This document shows positions 23,256 through 35,487 of a stretch of 64,000 nucleotides of DNA, in pieces. Source of the DNA: Erythroxylum novogranatense (taxonomy: Eukaryota > Streptophyta > Magnoliopsida > Malpighiales > Erythroxylaceae); contig CM057228.1 in NCBI GenBank assembly GCA_029891385.1, positions 69,579,523-69,643,522 on the forward strand. The letters run 5' to 3'. The notes under the pieces are model-generated. The model saw only the letters and a list, made by a program, of their open reading frames with translations. It made no database searches and was not told the origin of the DNA. Both the position numbers and the translations under genes were made by a program. How positions within the stretch are numbered: the first letter of the stretch is position 1; each line of letters opens with the position of its first letter.

Positions 23256-25189
23256 GTTTGTACACTTAATTGTATGAGAATTTTGTTGGTGTATATGGGT
23301 ATGTAACTTGCTTGTTTGATTGATGATTGATGAGGTAGAATTTGAGGAATATAAATTGGAGATGTTTTAGGTGTTTTGGAAGTGAAATCATGTTTAGAAA
23401 AATGTAGGAAAATGATAGAAGATGGAGTGTATGTTGCTGCCATTTTGTGAATAAATGTTCAAGTGGAGGTCTTGCTTTGATTGTGGTTGATATATTGAAT
23501 AAATTGAGTGCTTATTGGTGTAGAATTGGTATGGAAGTGATAGAAGTTGAGTTAGATTGAAAAGCTGGAAATTGGATTTGTGTATGTTTTAGTGATTTGG
23601 CCATAATTTTTTCTATATTGGTGCAATTGGGGTGATTTTTGGCTTAAATTAAACTAGAGGTGTTTGGCTATATTTCTTATGAAGGAAGTGATGTCCAATT
23701 GTTGGACCCGAACTTTTATCAGATTTGTGAATTGTAATTTGATACTAAATGAGGAAATTGAGGTGACTTAGTTGTGTGTAAAGGAAGAGAAAATTTATGA
23801 GTTTGAATGATTATGTTTAAGGTTTGATGTGAACAATGCTAGTTTGCATAAATTAAGATGATATTTTGAGGTTAGTACTTGAAATGAGTGTTTTTGAGTT
23901 TAATGAAATTGACGTGAGGTTTTGAGTAAATTTTGTGTTGTATTATGAAATTTGTTGGAGAAAGTTAAAGTGAATGAGTTGATTGAAATGGAGTTGAAGA
24001 ATATGAAGCAAATAGTGAAAGAGTGAGAATTTGAAGAATCGAGAAAGTTTGACTTTTGGTCATAGAGAGTTGACTTTTTGATTTAGGTACAATTTGAGAA
24101 AATGATCTACATGAAACTTGTAGTTCCTGTTGAGAGCTTTGAGTCACCATAAAGTTTGATATTTTTCGATATCGGGAGCGAAAGTTATGAATAGTCAAAG
24201 TTAAGTATTTGTGAAAATGTTCATAAGTGTACTTTTAGGTGTGTAAGGTGATTTGAGGCAAATTAGGGACAAACATGTTTTGAATTGAGTTCATTGATCT
24301 ACATGAAAGATATAGAAGATGATCCTAACTTTTCAATGATGTACAGTATGTTATTTCCGGTTATGAAATCTGGGAGATATGAAATTATAAAGTTTAGATG
24401 TGTTATAGGATGCCACATTTTAGGGCAGAAGCCTTGATCGAAAATTGACCTAGTTAGAGGTTGCAACTGCTTTTAAGTTCAACATGAAAGTTATAGAATA
24501 TGTTTTGATCTTTTCATTGATGTAAAGTATGAAAATTTTGGAGCACGGAATAAGAAGTTATGAATTTTGGACATTTCGGTTATTTGTATACCGTTTTGAC
24601 TCCTCCTGTTTTTGATATTTCATTCCCAATCCGACCCCTTTTTCGATCTTTTGCTTATAAATTTCTCTGTCCGACATCCGACTGAGTTAGTTTTTGAAAC
24701 GTTGGATTCCTAGGACAATGACCTACATCATGATGGGAAATTATGATTGTTCTGAGATTAGATTTAAAGAGATTTATTGAGTCAAAGTGAGTTAGAAATT
24801 TTCCGAGCATGGTTCAGTAGGTTTGACGATATCTTGATTGGTAGAGATCCAATCAAGTTGATTCTCGTTTTTAAATAAGTTAGAGACATGGGACTACAAA
24901 TTATTTGAAGGAAACGAAATTTAATTCAGTTCCTAAGATTTGTAATTTCTGAATTGATGTATTAAAGTTATAAGAATATATAAGGGCAAATTAGGCATGT
25001 TACCTAATTCTAAGAGTTATAAGACTTATGTGGGAGGGCAAATTGGACTTTCCCCACTCATTAAGAGTATGAGATAAAAGAAGGAAATGAGAAATGAGAA
25101 GGAGAAACGAGGAGAAGAAGCCGTGGAAGAAGAAGAGAAGACGAGAAAGTTAGGGCTTGACGATTTTGAAGGAAATTGAATCTAAACAA

Positions 25190-26874
25190 GTAAGTAGAAG
25201 CATCATCCCTTCTTGATTTGTTGAGTGAATCGTGTTTAGTGTTCGATAGAAGTGAAAAATGTAATGAAACATATGAAATGAGTTTTCGGTAGAAGGTGTC
25301 TTAGGTTTAATGATTTTGTTATGTTTGTGAACGATTTTTGGGTTGGAATGAGATTAGAATGAAGTAGGAATGATGATTTAAGGTTTAGATGAGTTGTTTG
25401 TGAAAGATGGGAAGTTTGAAGATGAGAAAAGGCGAGAAAGTCGAGTTCGGGAGGCGTTCCCCCACCCGCACGTCACTACGTACTCAAGAGCACGCTGCGA
25501 CGTGCGAAGGCGTGCATGCCGTGCACATAAGTGTGCACGTGGCGGCGTGCGAGAGGGATGTACGCCGCGGCGCATGCATGCGTGCACACCGTGGGGCATG
25601 GGCCATTCGCCGCTGTGAGTGTAGCCTTCGCCGCGGCGAGCTCCAGCTTTGTACGTCGCAGCGAGCTCTTGTACGCCGTGGCGAGCTCCAGTTTTTTTCA
25701 GCACATATGTATTTTGGTAATTTGCCCATAACTTTTGATGCAGATGTCCAAATGAAGTGATTTTTGATTTGTTGTGAACTAGAGGCATAGAGCTACATGT
25801 TTTGTGAGAAATGAAATTGAAATTCAGTCTCTAAGAAACTTTGATTTTGGTCGAAATTTGGGTATAGATTTTAGTCTCAACATAAGGATAGTCCCTTTAT
25901 GTTTGAAGTATCACTTTTGGATTTCTGAAACAAATTGAATGATTTTGGAGTCTTTAGAACTTAAGACAGTGGGGAAGAATTTAAGTTTTCTTGGAATTTA
26001 TGGGTCCTCAAAATTGTATTCCTATTGAATGAGATTTTTACATTTTTGATAAAGGAAATCAAGAAAGGCAAGAGGATCGCAAGGAGAGGCATCTTTTAAG
26101 CATGTATCAAAGCAAGGAAGTTCAGGTGGGTTTCATATTTATAATTTAGTAATGAGCCACTAAAGTTTTGTCCCAAATCAAGAATGATTTCAATTACTTC
26201 ATAAATATCGTTTTGTTTTTATTGAATGAGTTGTAAAAATTGCGACATGTTTCGGCATATGAACTTTTCTGATGAATTTCGAAATAAAAATGAGAATGCA
26301 TTGAAATGTTTTATGTTATGCTTTAAGACATTCATGGCATTTTGTATCTTCAAAAAAGAAAGAAAGGAATATGAAAAGCATGAAAGCAATTGAATATGAT
26401 ATGAGCATGAAATGAATGAATATGTGCTTTGTTTGGGCAATAGAGTAACGGATAGTTAGTCACGTGCACGTCGACGTATAGCCTTCTCCTGGCTGCTCAC
26501 TTGGGGCCACGAGATCCTGAGAAATCGGACTCGTTTTGTTTACGATATAAACTTCGGTTTATCCGGATCATTATACGGAACTCTCGAGCCATTTGTTTGT
26601 GCATTGCATCTTTGAATTGTCAATTGTTTGCATAAATGGAGTGTTTCATATTGATGGTTAAATGAATATGCTATGTGTTAATGTGATAACAATTTTCAAC
26701 TATGAGCTTTAAACTCAAAATTCGAATTTGAATGAGATTTGGGAATAAGCGTTTTATGAACTCATTATGACTTTTATACGACAAATGAACTTTTCAACAG
26801 TTTTGCTTATTCTTCGTTATAAACCTGTTACCCATGAGTTTTGTGCTCACCCCCCTTTCATCCCCAATCTTCAG
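25190..26874 (+). other. Putative LTR-contained intron, Y-plus
   Basis: Donor-like AACAA|GTAAGTAG at 25190 and acceptor-like CCCCAATCTTCAG|GTAATC at 26874, 1685 nt. The acceptor context matches Y-minus (CCCCATCTCCAG|GTATTC). Confidence 0.45.
25441..25695. repeat. CpG-dense palindromic block in Y-plus
   Basis: About 250 bp of GTGCACGTGGCGGCGTGCG, GCCGCGGCGAGCTCCAG and GCATGCATGCGTGCAC-like words. Repeated GGCGAGCTCCAG / GCAGCGAGCTC units occur near 25631-25690. Open frames in four frames are a by-product of its base composition. Confidence 0.75.
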
Positions 26875-28108
26875 GTAATCGTAGGAGGTCGGATGAGGGA
26901 GAGACAAGAGGTTCGTTCGACATGTTTGCGATTTTCGTATTTTGTGAGAATGCCTCTATGAGTTGTATAAGGATTTGATTTACAAAATTGTATATGAATT
27001 GTAATGAATTATGAGATTGTATATATATTTGAGTATGAATTGATATGAGAAAATGTGAATGGGTTTTGGATGTTAAATTGAGATATGAATGTGTATTGGA
27101 TTCCGAACAGGGTGTCCGATGATACTGGTTATTGTGTGAAAAATATAGAAGTGTACTTTAAACCCTTTACAGGTACGGGTTAATTAAAAAGCAGCCGTTA
27201 TGCTGCCATAATTTATTATAAAAGAAAGATAAGAATGAGATTTATGATTTTGTTAATAAGAACAAGATATAGCATGATTATGAGAAATTTTATGATTGGA
27301 GATTTTGTTTGTCTAAGATTGAATAAAGCGAATACGAAAGAAAAAAAAGACAAAGTTTACACTGGTTTCGGATTTGGTTTAGTCTTAAGGATTTCCAACG
27401 TGATGTTTTTCTAAAGAGTATTATTTTCGGATGTCGGATCCGTTTTCCTTTTGTCTCAGAATTTGATTTGCTCCTCTTTGTTAAGTTTTCGTTTCGCTTT
27501 CGTTCGCTTTATCTTCTGATTTATGTCTTGCTTTCGAGCCATTCGCTTCCGATTTGTGATTTGATTCATATCTGGTTTGATTTCGCCATATGTTTCGTTT
27601 CCTTGCTTTGATTCGATTCATGTTCGTTCGTTTTCGTGTTCGATTTCGATTTGCTTCCGCTTTCGTTTTGCGATTCGATTTCATTGTTACTATTGGTTTC
27701 GGCATTTTCCTATTTGTGTCACATTCGGATTCGAATTATCTGATGTGCATTCACTTGTTTTCGATCACTTCCGTTCTGTTTTTTGGTTGGGATCTGGTTC
27801 TGCGATCGGGTCCCAACACCAATTTTGGCTTGAAGAGTTCTAAATTTTGACTTGAATGTAGTAATGTGTGTAGGAATGAATAGTGCAATTTTAGTGACAC
27901 TAACATTGAATTTGTGATTTGAAACTTTGTGAATTTTTCTAGGTTAATTGAGGCAAATTTGGCTAGATTGGTCTCATGAAAGTTTTAGCTTTTCTTGATA
28001 GCTTTCTATCGCTATAAAATGTGCCATTTTTCGACATTGGAGTTGATAGTTATGAGTGATTGAAATTTAGATGTGGTTTAGGGTGCAATTATGGAGGTAG
28101 AAACTTTG

Positions 28109-28620
28109 GTTGAAATTTTGACCCAATTAGAGGTTGAGATTGCTTTTAAATGCTTCATTAAAGTTGTAGAATATGTTCTGATCTTTTCGTTAATATAAAG
28201 CTTGGAATTTTTGGACAATGGGATAGGAAGTTACGATTTTTAGAAGATTGTGTTATTGTTTAGGATGACACTTATTTGGACAAAAACTTTGATTGAGATT
28301 TTGACCATCTTAGAGGTAGAATTTGCTTCTATGTTCTTCATGAGAATTGTAGCATGTATTCTGATCTTTCCATTGATATAAAGTATGGAATTTTTTGACG
28401 ATGGGATAGGAAGTTATGATATTTAGAAAGTGGGATACTGTTTAGGATGACACTTATTTGGGCAGTACATTTGATTGAGATTTTGACTCCCTTAAAGATG
28501 AAATTGGTTTTTGAGTCCTTCATGGACATTGTAGAGCTTTCTGTCATCTTTTCATTGATACCTAATTTGTCAAATTTAGACTCTTGAGTGAAAAGTTATG
28601 CTTTTTGGAATTTCAGATGA
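28109..28620 (+). repeat. Family X 182-bp repeat, three units (LTR1)
   Basis: Units start at about 28109, 28291 and 28473 (GATTGAGATTTTGACC or GTTGAAATTTTGACCC). Shared landmarks are TTAGAGGTAGA, TTCTGATCTTTCCATTGATA and GGGATAGGAAGTTATGAT. The last unit is shorter and more diverged. Confidence 0.75.
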
Positions 28621-28652
28621 GGAAGAGAAGAAAACAAAAATAAAAAAATAAT

Positions 28653-28803
28653 ACGCCCTCGCGAGGGCGAGCACGCTAAGCTCTCCTCGCAAGCGGGCGC
28701 ATGCAGCGCGTGTCTCGCAGCCACGAGACGCTCGCGAGGATGAGCAGGCTATGTGCTCCTCACGAGTGCGTGCGTCTCGCAGTCGCGAGACACTCGCGAG
28801 TGG
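28653..28803. repeat. CpG-dense palindromic block in LTR1
   Basis: About 150 bp with repeated CTCGCGAG palindromes, AGCACGCTAAGCTCTCCTCG and GTCTCGCAGTCGCGAGAC. The flanks align with LTR0 10650-10712 and 10825-10930, but the core is a different sequence. Confidence 0.78.
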
Positions 28804-29884
28804 GAGTTGCCATTTTTCCCAATCCGGCCCTTTTGCCATTCTTTTATGTATAACTTTTTCATACGACCTCTGATTGACCTGATTTTTAAAGCGTCGGATT
28901 TGTAATACATTTATTTACCTCTCCATGAGAATTTGTGAATTTTTTAGATTAAATTGAAAATGATGGATTAAATCAAAGGGAGAGGACCAAGTGATTATTT
29001 TTCTGGACAATGTTTTGGCAATATCCAGACCTATAGAGATCCGAATTGAGTAATTTTGGTGTCTGTGGATTCCTAATACATAGGGGAACTTTTTTATTAA
29101 AGAGAGGTTGCCTAGGTTATCTGATGTTGATGGTCTTACTGATCGGGAATAGTAGACTCGAAATATTTGTTTCAGAAAAATTGAAATATGTCTATAAGCA
29201 ATAAATTGCAAGTTAAATGATTTTATGTGGCTTAAACCTAGGAATAAATGAGTTTTGATACGGGAATGGTTTTGTGATGCAATTTATGGAACAATACCAG
29301 GATTGTCATGAACATGCATTATACATATTTTATTTCATTCATGTGTATTATTAAACACTTATGACTATACAAATTGTGACATATGTGTATCTTGCATAAA
29401 TAAGTTGTGCAGGCTAAATGGTCGCATTTAGGCGTTTCCAGAAATGGGAAGCAAATGTTAATCTGGAGCGTACTGTGAGTAGATCGAGATGGTCTCATTT
29501 CATTCTTTCTTCTGTTTTGTTTCATTTTGTATAAATTGATTGCTGAATGTGATTGATTGTATTGGGTTCCGGATAGGAGGTCCTATGATTGTGATACTGA
29601 TTTGGATATTGAAGTGCTACTTGAATGTGAATTGGATGAACTATGTGTACTCAAATTGATTGATAAATGTGTTCTGAATGTGCATTATATGATTGATAAG
29701 TGTCGGACCACGGTCCGATGACAAATGTGTTTTGAATGTGCATCTGCATATGTAAGAGAGTATGCTTCTCAACTCTACTGCTGAATGCCAGACTACGGTC
29801 CGATGACATGTGAAAGTGAGTAAATGGGAACATGCTAATGTGATTGATGCATTTCATCGCATAAGTGTATGAAATATAATGACT

Positions 29885-30063
29885 GTTGTGACCAGAGGAG
29901 CCACCGATCAAAGCTTAAAGCTTAACGAGTGAAAATGAGCTTTGAGCTCAAAAGTGATTCAGAGGTTTAGGCTCAACGTTTAATGAGCCCTGTATCCTCC
30001 AAATGGATAAGGGACAGTTATTAATGAGCCCTATATGGGACAGTTTAGGCACTCGATCACAAC
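29885..30063. repeat. Inverted repeat GTTGTGACC / GATCACAAC in LTR1
   Basis: Arms at 29885-29893 and 30055-30063 with one mismatch. They enclose GAGCTTTGAGCTC-like dyads and two ~41-bp units starting AATGAGCCCT (29982, 30023). Confidence 0.6.
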
Positions 30064-30362
30064 AAAATAATAAATAAAAAGTGAGTCTCATGTGCATTGC
30101 ATATGCATAATATGACTGATTAAGTGTATCGAATATGAAATAATGTAAATGTGAAATAGAGAGAGTTGTAAATTATGTGTTATGAGACTGGGTGAGCCAT
30201 TGATGATGGTCACTCATTAAGTTCGCAAAACTCACCTAAAATTTGCAATTATTTTTCAGGACTCAGATGAATACCCCGTTAGCCAACGGGAGTATATCTA
30301 TTGCATGTGAGAGATGGAAGAGGTTGGGATCAGTTCGAGTCTGCATTGTGTCTCTTTATTTT

Positions 30363-32155
30363 TGTAGGAAAATCCCGGTGCGTGCATCACATACACACGG
30401 TGCGGAAAAAAAAATTGTTCCGGGACGTTCCTTAAGTCCAGGATCTATGTGTTTATACAAAGAGGTACCATAATTCTCAAACCACAATGACCAAAGGAGA
30501 CCGTCTCCAACGGTATCCACGTAGAGGTCGGAAAACCTAACGGAATCAAACCCTTTGATCCAGAAATAGCTAGAATAAAGAAGAGAGTGCTAGCTCTTAC
30601 CTTATTCTTGGAGAGCACAAGGTGAAGAAGAGGAGAAGATGATGAAACTTGAAGAGAGGATGATGGAGAGCTTCGGATGATTCTTCTTTCAAACTTAAAC
30701 TTTTTAACTTGTTAAAAGCTCTCTTATTAACTCACAACAATCTTCCTTCCTTTAGTCTATCATTTTTGTCTTTTAGTCATCTTGTCCTTTTCCATTTAAA
30801 GCCATTAAATGATACTTTTGACAAAGCTAAAAGACATTAAATGATAATATGACAAAGCTTCTTATCCTTCCACGTAAATCATATTATATATATATATATG
30901 CTGAGGTGGTCCAGTCACACTGGGGTCGGTCCTACCGGGTTCCCAGGGTAGAAAAAAAAACCAAAAACCTGTTTCAGCAATATCGATGTCGCGATCTCAT
31001 CGAGACAAATCTCAATCTCATTGGGATCCATTTAGTACTATTGCTCTCCATATAATGGATCTCTATCCAAAACTATTTTACGAATTCTCCGAGTCACTCT
31101 TATGCATGTGACCCATTAGGTTCCCGGTTATGTTGGCCACTTAGATTAACACTTAATCCAAGCAAGTCATGAGCGGTGTCTAGCAACACATCATGACCCT
31201 CAATTGACCGAAAAGTAATTGGTTTGACGACTGAACCCATGCTCACCACGAACCATAGCATGAACCCTTCCATAGACAATTACTGTGCAATTCATCCTTT
31301 CACCATGCTATACCCCACTTGGTTATGAGTACGGGCAAAGTGTCAACTCTTACTAGACTGACTACATCAAATCTAGTGCAAGTGATATCAGTTCTTGTCT
31401 AGGGTCTCATTACTTTATATGTCAATGACGACATTCTTCATGAAAAATGTACTCCGGCCAGAGATTTCCAAGTAATGACCCTGACAAGAGGCCATGGGTA
31501 TCATCTTCTGCTATCACAGAAGTGATGAATCCTCTATTGGCTACTCAATTACCTTCGAATACCTCAAGTTGTACCTAATCACTACCTTATGAGTGACCTT
31601 TGTAAGACAACAGGGAATGGAGTCAAAGCACATAATCAGTATTCAAGATATCCTTGAGTATCTCAAGTCTAAGGATACTTGTACCATTGCTATGATGAGA
31701 TTATCACTGACATTAGAATAGTACATCCATGTGATGATCTCATAGTAGGTCATCTAATGTACTTACTACCTCTAGTAAGCATTCACATCTCAAACCTAAA
31801 CATCTCATATTTACAGTTTCTGAGATCCACTGCTTGATCAAATCAAGGAGCATGACATGTGCTAGTCTCTCCGAATTAACGATGTCCAGTTTTAGTAATC
31901 CTATGACTAGGGACAATTTAGATACTGACATAATTGCACATGATAGTAGTCTCAGTAGTATGATCACATCATAATTTCCTTCATGCTATGTCATATATCA
32001 TGGACTTCATTAATTTGCTTATAGATCAATATCAATTCATAAATAATGAACACCAAATTAATGAAATATTCCTTTCTTTATTTATTCATAAAGTCTGTAC
32101 ACAACTTTGTACAAAACGTGCTAAAGGCGATTGCCTTTAGGGCACTACTCTAACA
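30363..32155 (-). repeat. copia-C 3' LTR (1793 bp)
   Basis: Plus-strand ends are TGTAGGAAAATCCCGG and GGGCACTACTCTAACA. A (TA)n run at about 30881-30900 replaces the AATTA-rich tract found in its partner LTR. The frame at 31740-31967 is not a gene. Confidence 0.92.
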
Positions 32156-32156
32156 A

Positions 32157-32168
32157 AATCTTCCACTT
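32157..32168 (-). other. copia-C polypurine tract
   Basis: The minus strand reads AAGTGGAAGATT, just before the TGTTAGAG start of the 3' LTR. Confidence 0.82.
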
Positions 32169-32171
32169 GGC

Positions 32172-33005
32172 CTAAAACCAATCGCCTTGATATCTAATAC
32201 CATAGGCAAGTACATGAGAATCAAAGCTCTTTTGTGATAATGGCTTTGTCAACGAATCAGCAATATTTTGCTCGGTGGGAATTCTATCTATCTGAACATC
32301 ACCTCGACCAATGATCTCCCTAATCAGATGATATCTACGGAGTACGTGTTTGGATCGTTGATGAGACCTTGGTTCCTTCGCCTGTGCAATAGCCCCATTG
32401 TTGTCACAATACAACTGTATGGGCCCATCACAGCTAGGAACCACACCAAGTTCAGAAATAAACTTCTTGATCCAAACTGCTTCCTTTGCTGCGTCTGAAG
32501 CGGCAATGTACTCTGCCTCGGTTGTTGAATTGACAGTTGTCTCTTGTTTGGAACTCTTCCAACTGACTGCCCCGCCGTTCAGTGTGAATATATAGCCTGA
32601 TTGGGATTTAGAATCATCCTTATCAGATTGAAAACTAGCATCTGTATGCCCGCTCACTTTTAGATTTCCATCTCCATATATCAAGAAAACATCCTTAGTC
32701 CTTCGCAAGTACTTGAGGATATTCTTGACAGCTACCCAGTGACCCTTACCAAGATCCGATTGGTATCTGCTCGTAGCACTTAGAGCATATGATACATTGG
32801 GTCTTGTACATAGCATAGCGTACATCATAGATCCTACTGCATACGGGATCATATTCATGCACATCCTCTCATCTTGTGTCTTAGGACACATAGATTTCGA
32901 GAGTGCTATCCCATGAGTCATGGGAAGGTACCCTCTCTTAGACTGCTCCATGCTAAACCTCTTTAGCATCTTGTCTATGTACGTTGATTGTGAAAGACCA
33001 AGCAA
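32172..33005 (-). pseudogene. copia-C RT C-terminal part and RNase H, open but detached
   Basis: One open frame of 277 codons begins MLGLSQSTYIDKMLKRFSME, continues YAMLCTRPNVSYALSATSRY, and includes the RNase H core GHTDASFQSDKDDSKSQSG, STTEAEYIAASDAAKEAVW and LYCDNNGAIAQAKEPRSHQR, ending ADSLTKPLSQKSF. RNase H acidic residues (DAS, EAEY, CDN) are intact. It is separated from the upstream RT by a stop/frameshift at about 33006-33012, so it is not translated in frame with the polyprotein. Confidence 0.92.
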
Positions 33006-33011
33006 TCTTTT

Positions 33012-33949
33012 TTATCTATCTCTATAGATCGTTATCCCAAGGATATAAGTTGCTTCACCAAGATCTTTCATGGCAAATTGTTTGGATAACCAAATCTTCA
33101 CAGATTGTAGCATAGAGACATCGTTTCTTAGTAATGATATGTCATCTACATATAGCACAAGGAATACGATTGCAGTCCTATTAACTTTCTTATACACACA
33201 GTGTTCATCCGGATTTTGTGAGAAACCAAACTCTTTGATTACCTCATCAAAACGGATATTCCAACTCCGGATGCTTGTTTCAATCCATAGATGGATTTCT
33301 GAAGCTTGCATACCTTTTTGCCATCATAGAAGATGAAGCCCTCTAGTTGTGTCATATACACATCCTCAGTTGGATTTTCATTTAGGAAAGCTGTCTTCAC
33401 ATCCATTTGCCATATCTCATAATCATTATGAGTGGCAATGGCTAGGAGTATCCTAATGGATTTAAGCATTGCTACTGGGGTGAAGGTCTCGTCGTAGTCA
33501 ATTCCTTGTCTTTGACGAAAACCTTTAGCCACAAGCCTTGCTTTATAGGTAATCACATTACCATCCATGTTGGTTTTCTTTTTAAAAACCCATTTACACC
33601 CTATGGGTTTTATTCCTTCGGGTGCCTCAACCAAAGTCCATACTTGGTTTTCATACATGGAATTCATTTCTGCCTTCATGGCACGAAGCCATTTCCCAGA
33701 CTCTGAACTCTTCAGAACCTCTTCATAGGTAGTAGGCTCATTATCTTCTATGAGCAATACGTCATTCTGTTCACTCATGAGAAATCCATATCTCTCGGGA
33801 TCAGAGCGTATCGTACGTGATCTACGAACTTCTTGTGTTGAAGAAGGTTGAACTGTTACTTCATCTGTATGAGTCACAGTTTGAGTTGAGCGATTGATCT
33901 GCGTGCATTCGAGCATCTTGAACTTCTTCAAGTTCAATTTTGCTCCCAC
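33012..33949 (-). pseudogene. copia-C reverse transcriptase, one internal frameshift
   Basis: 33239-33949 encodes the linker (PERYGFLMSEQNDVLL) and RT palm start (KWVFKKKTNMDGNVITYKAR, ETFTPVAMLKSIRILLAI, QMDVKTAFLNENPTEDVYM, KSIYGLKQAS). A frameshift at about 33245-33270 hands over to 33012-33311, which carries SWNIRFDEVIKEFGFSQNPD, the intact catalytic LYVDDISLL and FAMKDLGEATYILGITIYRD. Apart from this shift the domain looks functional. Confidence 0.92.
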
Positions 33950-34655
33950 TGTCTTCTTGTAAAAGAAACTCTTTCTCTAAAAAGACAACATGTTTTGAAA
34001 CAAACACCTTTTGTTCCTCAGCAAGGTAGAATTGATATCCCATTGTTTCTTTAGGATATCCTACAAACAAACACTTATTAGACTTTGCATCAAGTTTATC
34101 TGACTGTATCCGCTTCACATAAGCAGGACAACCCCAAACTTTCAAATGAGAAAGATAAGATCTTTTGTTAGTCCATATCTCATATGGAGTAACATCAACT
34201 GTCTTTGATGGAACTCTGTTTAACAGATAAACAGTTGTCTCAAGTGCATACCCCCAAAAGGATTTTGGTAACTTTGCAAAGCCCATCATCGACCGTACCA
34301 TGTCTAACAGGGTTCGATTTCTCCTTTCAGCCATACCATTATGCTGTGGTGTGTAAGGTGGAATCTATTGAGATAAAATCCCATTATCTCTGAGATAATC
34401 TAAAAACTGTTGGTCTAAGTATTCCGCACCACGATATGATCGTAATGTCTTGATACATTTCACAAGTTGGTTTTCTACTTTATTTCTGAATTGTTTGAAC
34501 TTTTCAAATGCTTCAGATTTGTATCTCATCAGATACAAGTACCCATATCGAGAATAATCATTAATAAAGGTAATGAAGTAAAGACAACCACTTCTAGCAT
34601 GGATGGACATCGGACCACATACATCTGAATGTATTAGGTCTAATACTCCGATCAT
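33861..34655 (-). pseudogene. copia-C integrase core, one stop and a catalytic Asp replaced
   Basis: 34365-34655 encodes LIHSDVCGPMSIHARSGCLY (first Asp) and TLRSYRGAEYLDQQFLDYL. In the latter the second catalytic Asp of the usual LRSDRGGEY is Tyr. A TAG at about 34362 replaces the Trp usual in ILSQWTPP. 33861-34334 continues MAERRNRTLLDMVRSMMGFA (catalytic Glu), FWGYALETTVYLLNRVPSKT and KVWGCPAYVKR, the integrase C-terminal region. Confidence 0.9.
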
Positions 34656-34658
34656 TCG

Positions 34659-35230
34659 TTAAGCCCTTTCCTTAAAGGGTAACTTAGTCATCTTGCCTAA
34701 TAAACAAGATTCACATGTGTTATATGATTCATAATCAAATGACCCTAAACTACCACTCTTATGGAGCTTAGCTATGCGTCTCTCATTTATATGGCCAAGG
34801 CGACAATGCCATAAGTAAGTTGATTTTAAATTATCTCGTTTACGTCTTTTCGTGTCATTGACATTCATAATTGGATGTGACATATCTAATATGTAAATTC
34901 CATTGCATAATGTACCTGTACCATAAAGCATTCCATTCAAACTAATAGAACAACCATTGCTATTAAAAGTTAAATGGAAACCAGCTCTATTTAAACAAGA
35001 AACAGACAATATGTTCTTTGTTAAAACAAGTACAAAATAACATTCATCCCGTTTAATTACAAGCCCACTGGGAAGTGACAAAAAATAAGTGCCTACGGCT
35101 AATGCAACAACTCTTGCTCCATTTCCTACACGTAGGTTTAGTTCTCCTTCATGAAGGCATCTCATCATCCACGAGGCCCTGCATATCATTGCATATGTGA
35201 GCCACAACCAATATCTAATACCCATATGTT
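34659..35230 (-). pseudogene. copia-C protease end and GAG-pre-integrase, frameshifted at the active site
   Basis: The open frame 34659-35225 begins in the wrong frame (MGIRYWLWLTYAMICRA). In the other frame the same bases read IWVLDIGCGSH, so the active-site Asp-Thr-Gly has become Asp-Ile-Gly and a one-base shift follows. From NLRVGNGARVVALAVGTYFL onward the frame is correct and includes ILDMSHPIMNVND, LWHCRLGHINERRIAKLHKS and CESCLLGKMTKLPF, the integrase zinc-binding region. Confidence 0.87.
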
Positions 35231-35487
35231 ATAATCGAAGCAGATATTAACCTCAATGACAAACATACACGAAGGGCCGAGGCATCGATGCCTTCTTCTA
35301 CTTCAAGGATTCGAGATAGGCTTCTGGTTTAGCCTCCGGTGGCGGTCTTGCCATAATGGAAGCAAGTTCTTTTGGCGCGATTTCTTTGGTTTTCTTTTGG
35401 CTGCACTTCCTTTTGGTTTCTTAGACTTTTCTTCTTTAGGTTCTTTTCTTTGAACCGAAGAAGAAGAGTCCTACCAACAACGGCTTG
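35231..35487 (-). pseudogene. copia-C gag C-terminus/zinc-knuckle region, degraded
   Basis: Lysine-rich tract followed by a damaged CCHC box: the expected CFHCGK start is traceable near 35350, but the second Cys and the spacing are lost. The frames between gag and protease do not connect. Confidence 0.6.

Larger units (their letters stand above)
23700..27818 (+). mobile_element. Y-plus: solo LTR of family Y (4119 bp)
   Basis: Flanked by TSD CCAAT (23695-23699 and 27819-23). Begins TGTTGGACCCGA and ends TCGGGTCCCAACA. Removing it restores a segment that matches LTR0 at 10036-10090 exactly in order. No PBS or internal domain, hence a solo LTR left by intra-element recombination. Contains a donor-like site at 25190, a CpG-dense block at 25441-25695 and an acceptor-like site at 26874. 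Segments at 24430-24720 are homologous to parts of the X LTR (182-bp unit plus following module), so X and Y share sequence modules. No genes. Confidence 0.88.
13500..30259 (+). other. Putative LTR-contained intron, LTR1 (interrupted)
   Basis: Donor-like AATAG|GTAAGAAA at 13500 and acceptor-like TATTTTTCAG|GACTC at 30259. After removing copia-B and Y-plus the distance is about 2.9 kb, close to LTR0 and LTR2. Confidence 0.45.

Noticed and set aside
25378..25788. Overlapping open frames of 66-136 codons on both strands
   Set aside because: They overlap the CpG-dense block of the Y-plus LTR, where stop codons are rare by composition. His/Ala/Arg-rich text repeats with the DNA words.
27481..27850. 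Overlapping frames rich in Phe/Arg/Ser (+) and Lys/Asn/Arg (-)
   Set aside because: Low-complexity TTCG-rich end of the Y-plus LTR; both strands open because of composition.
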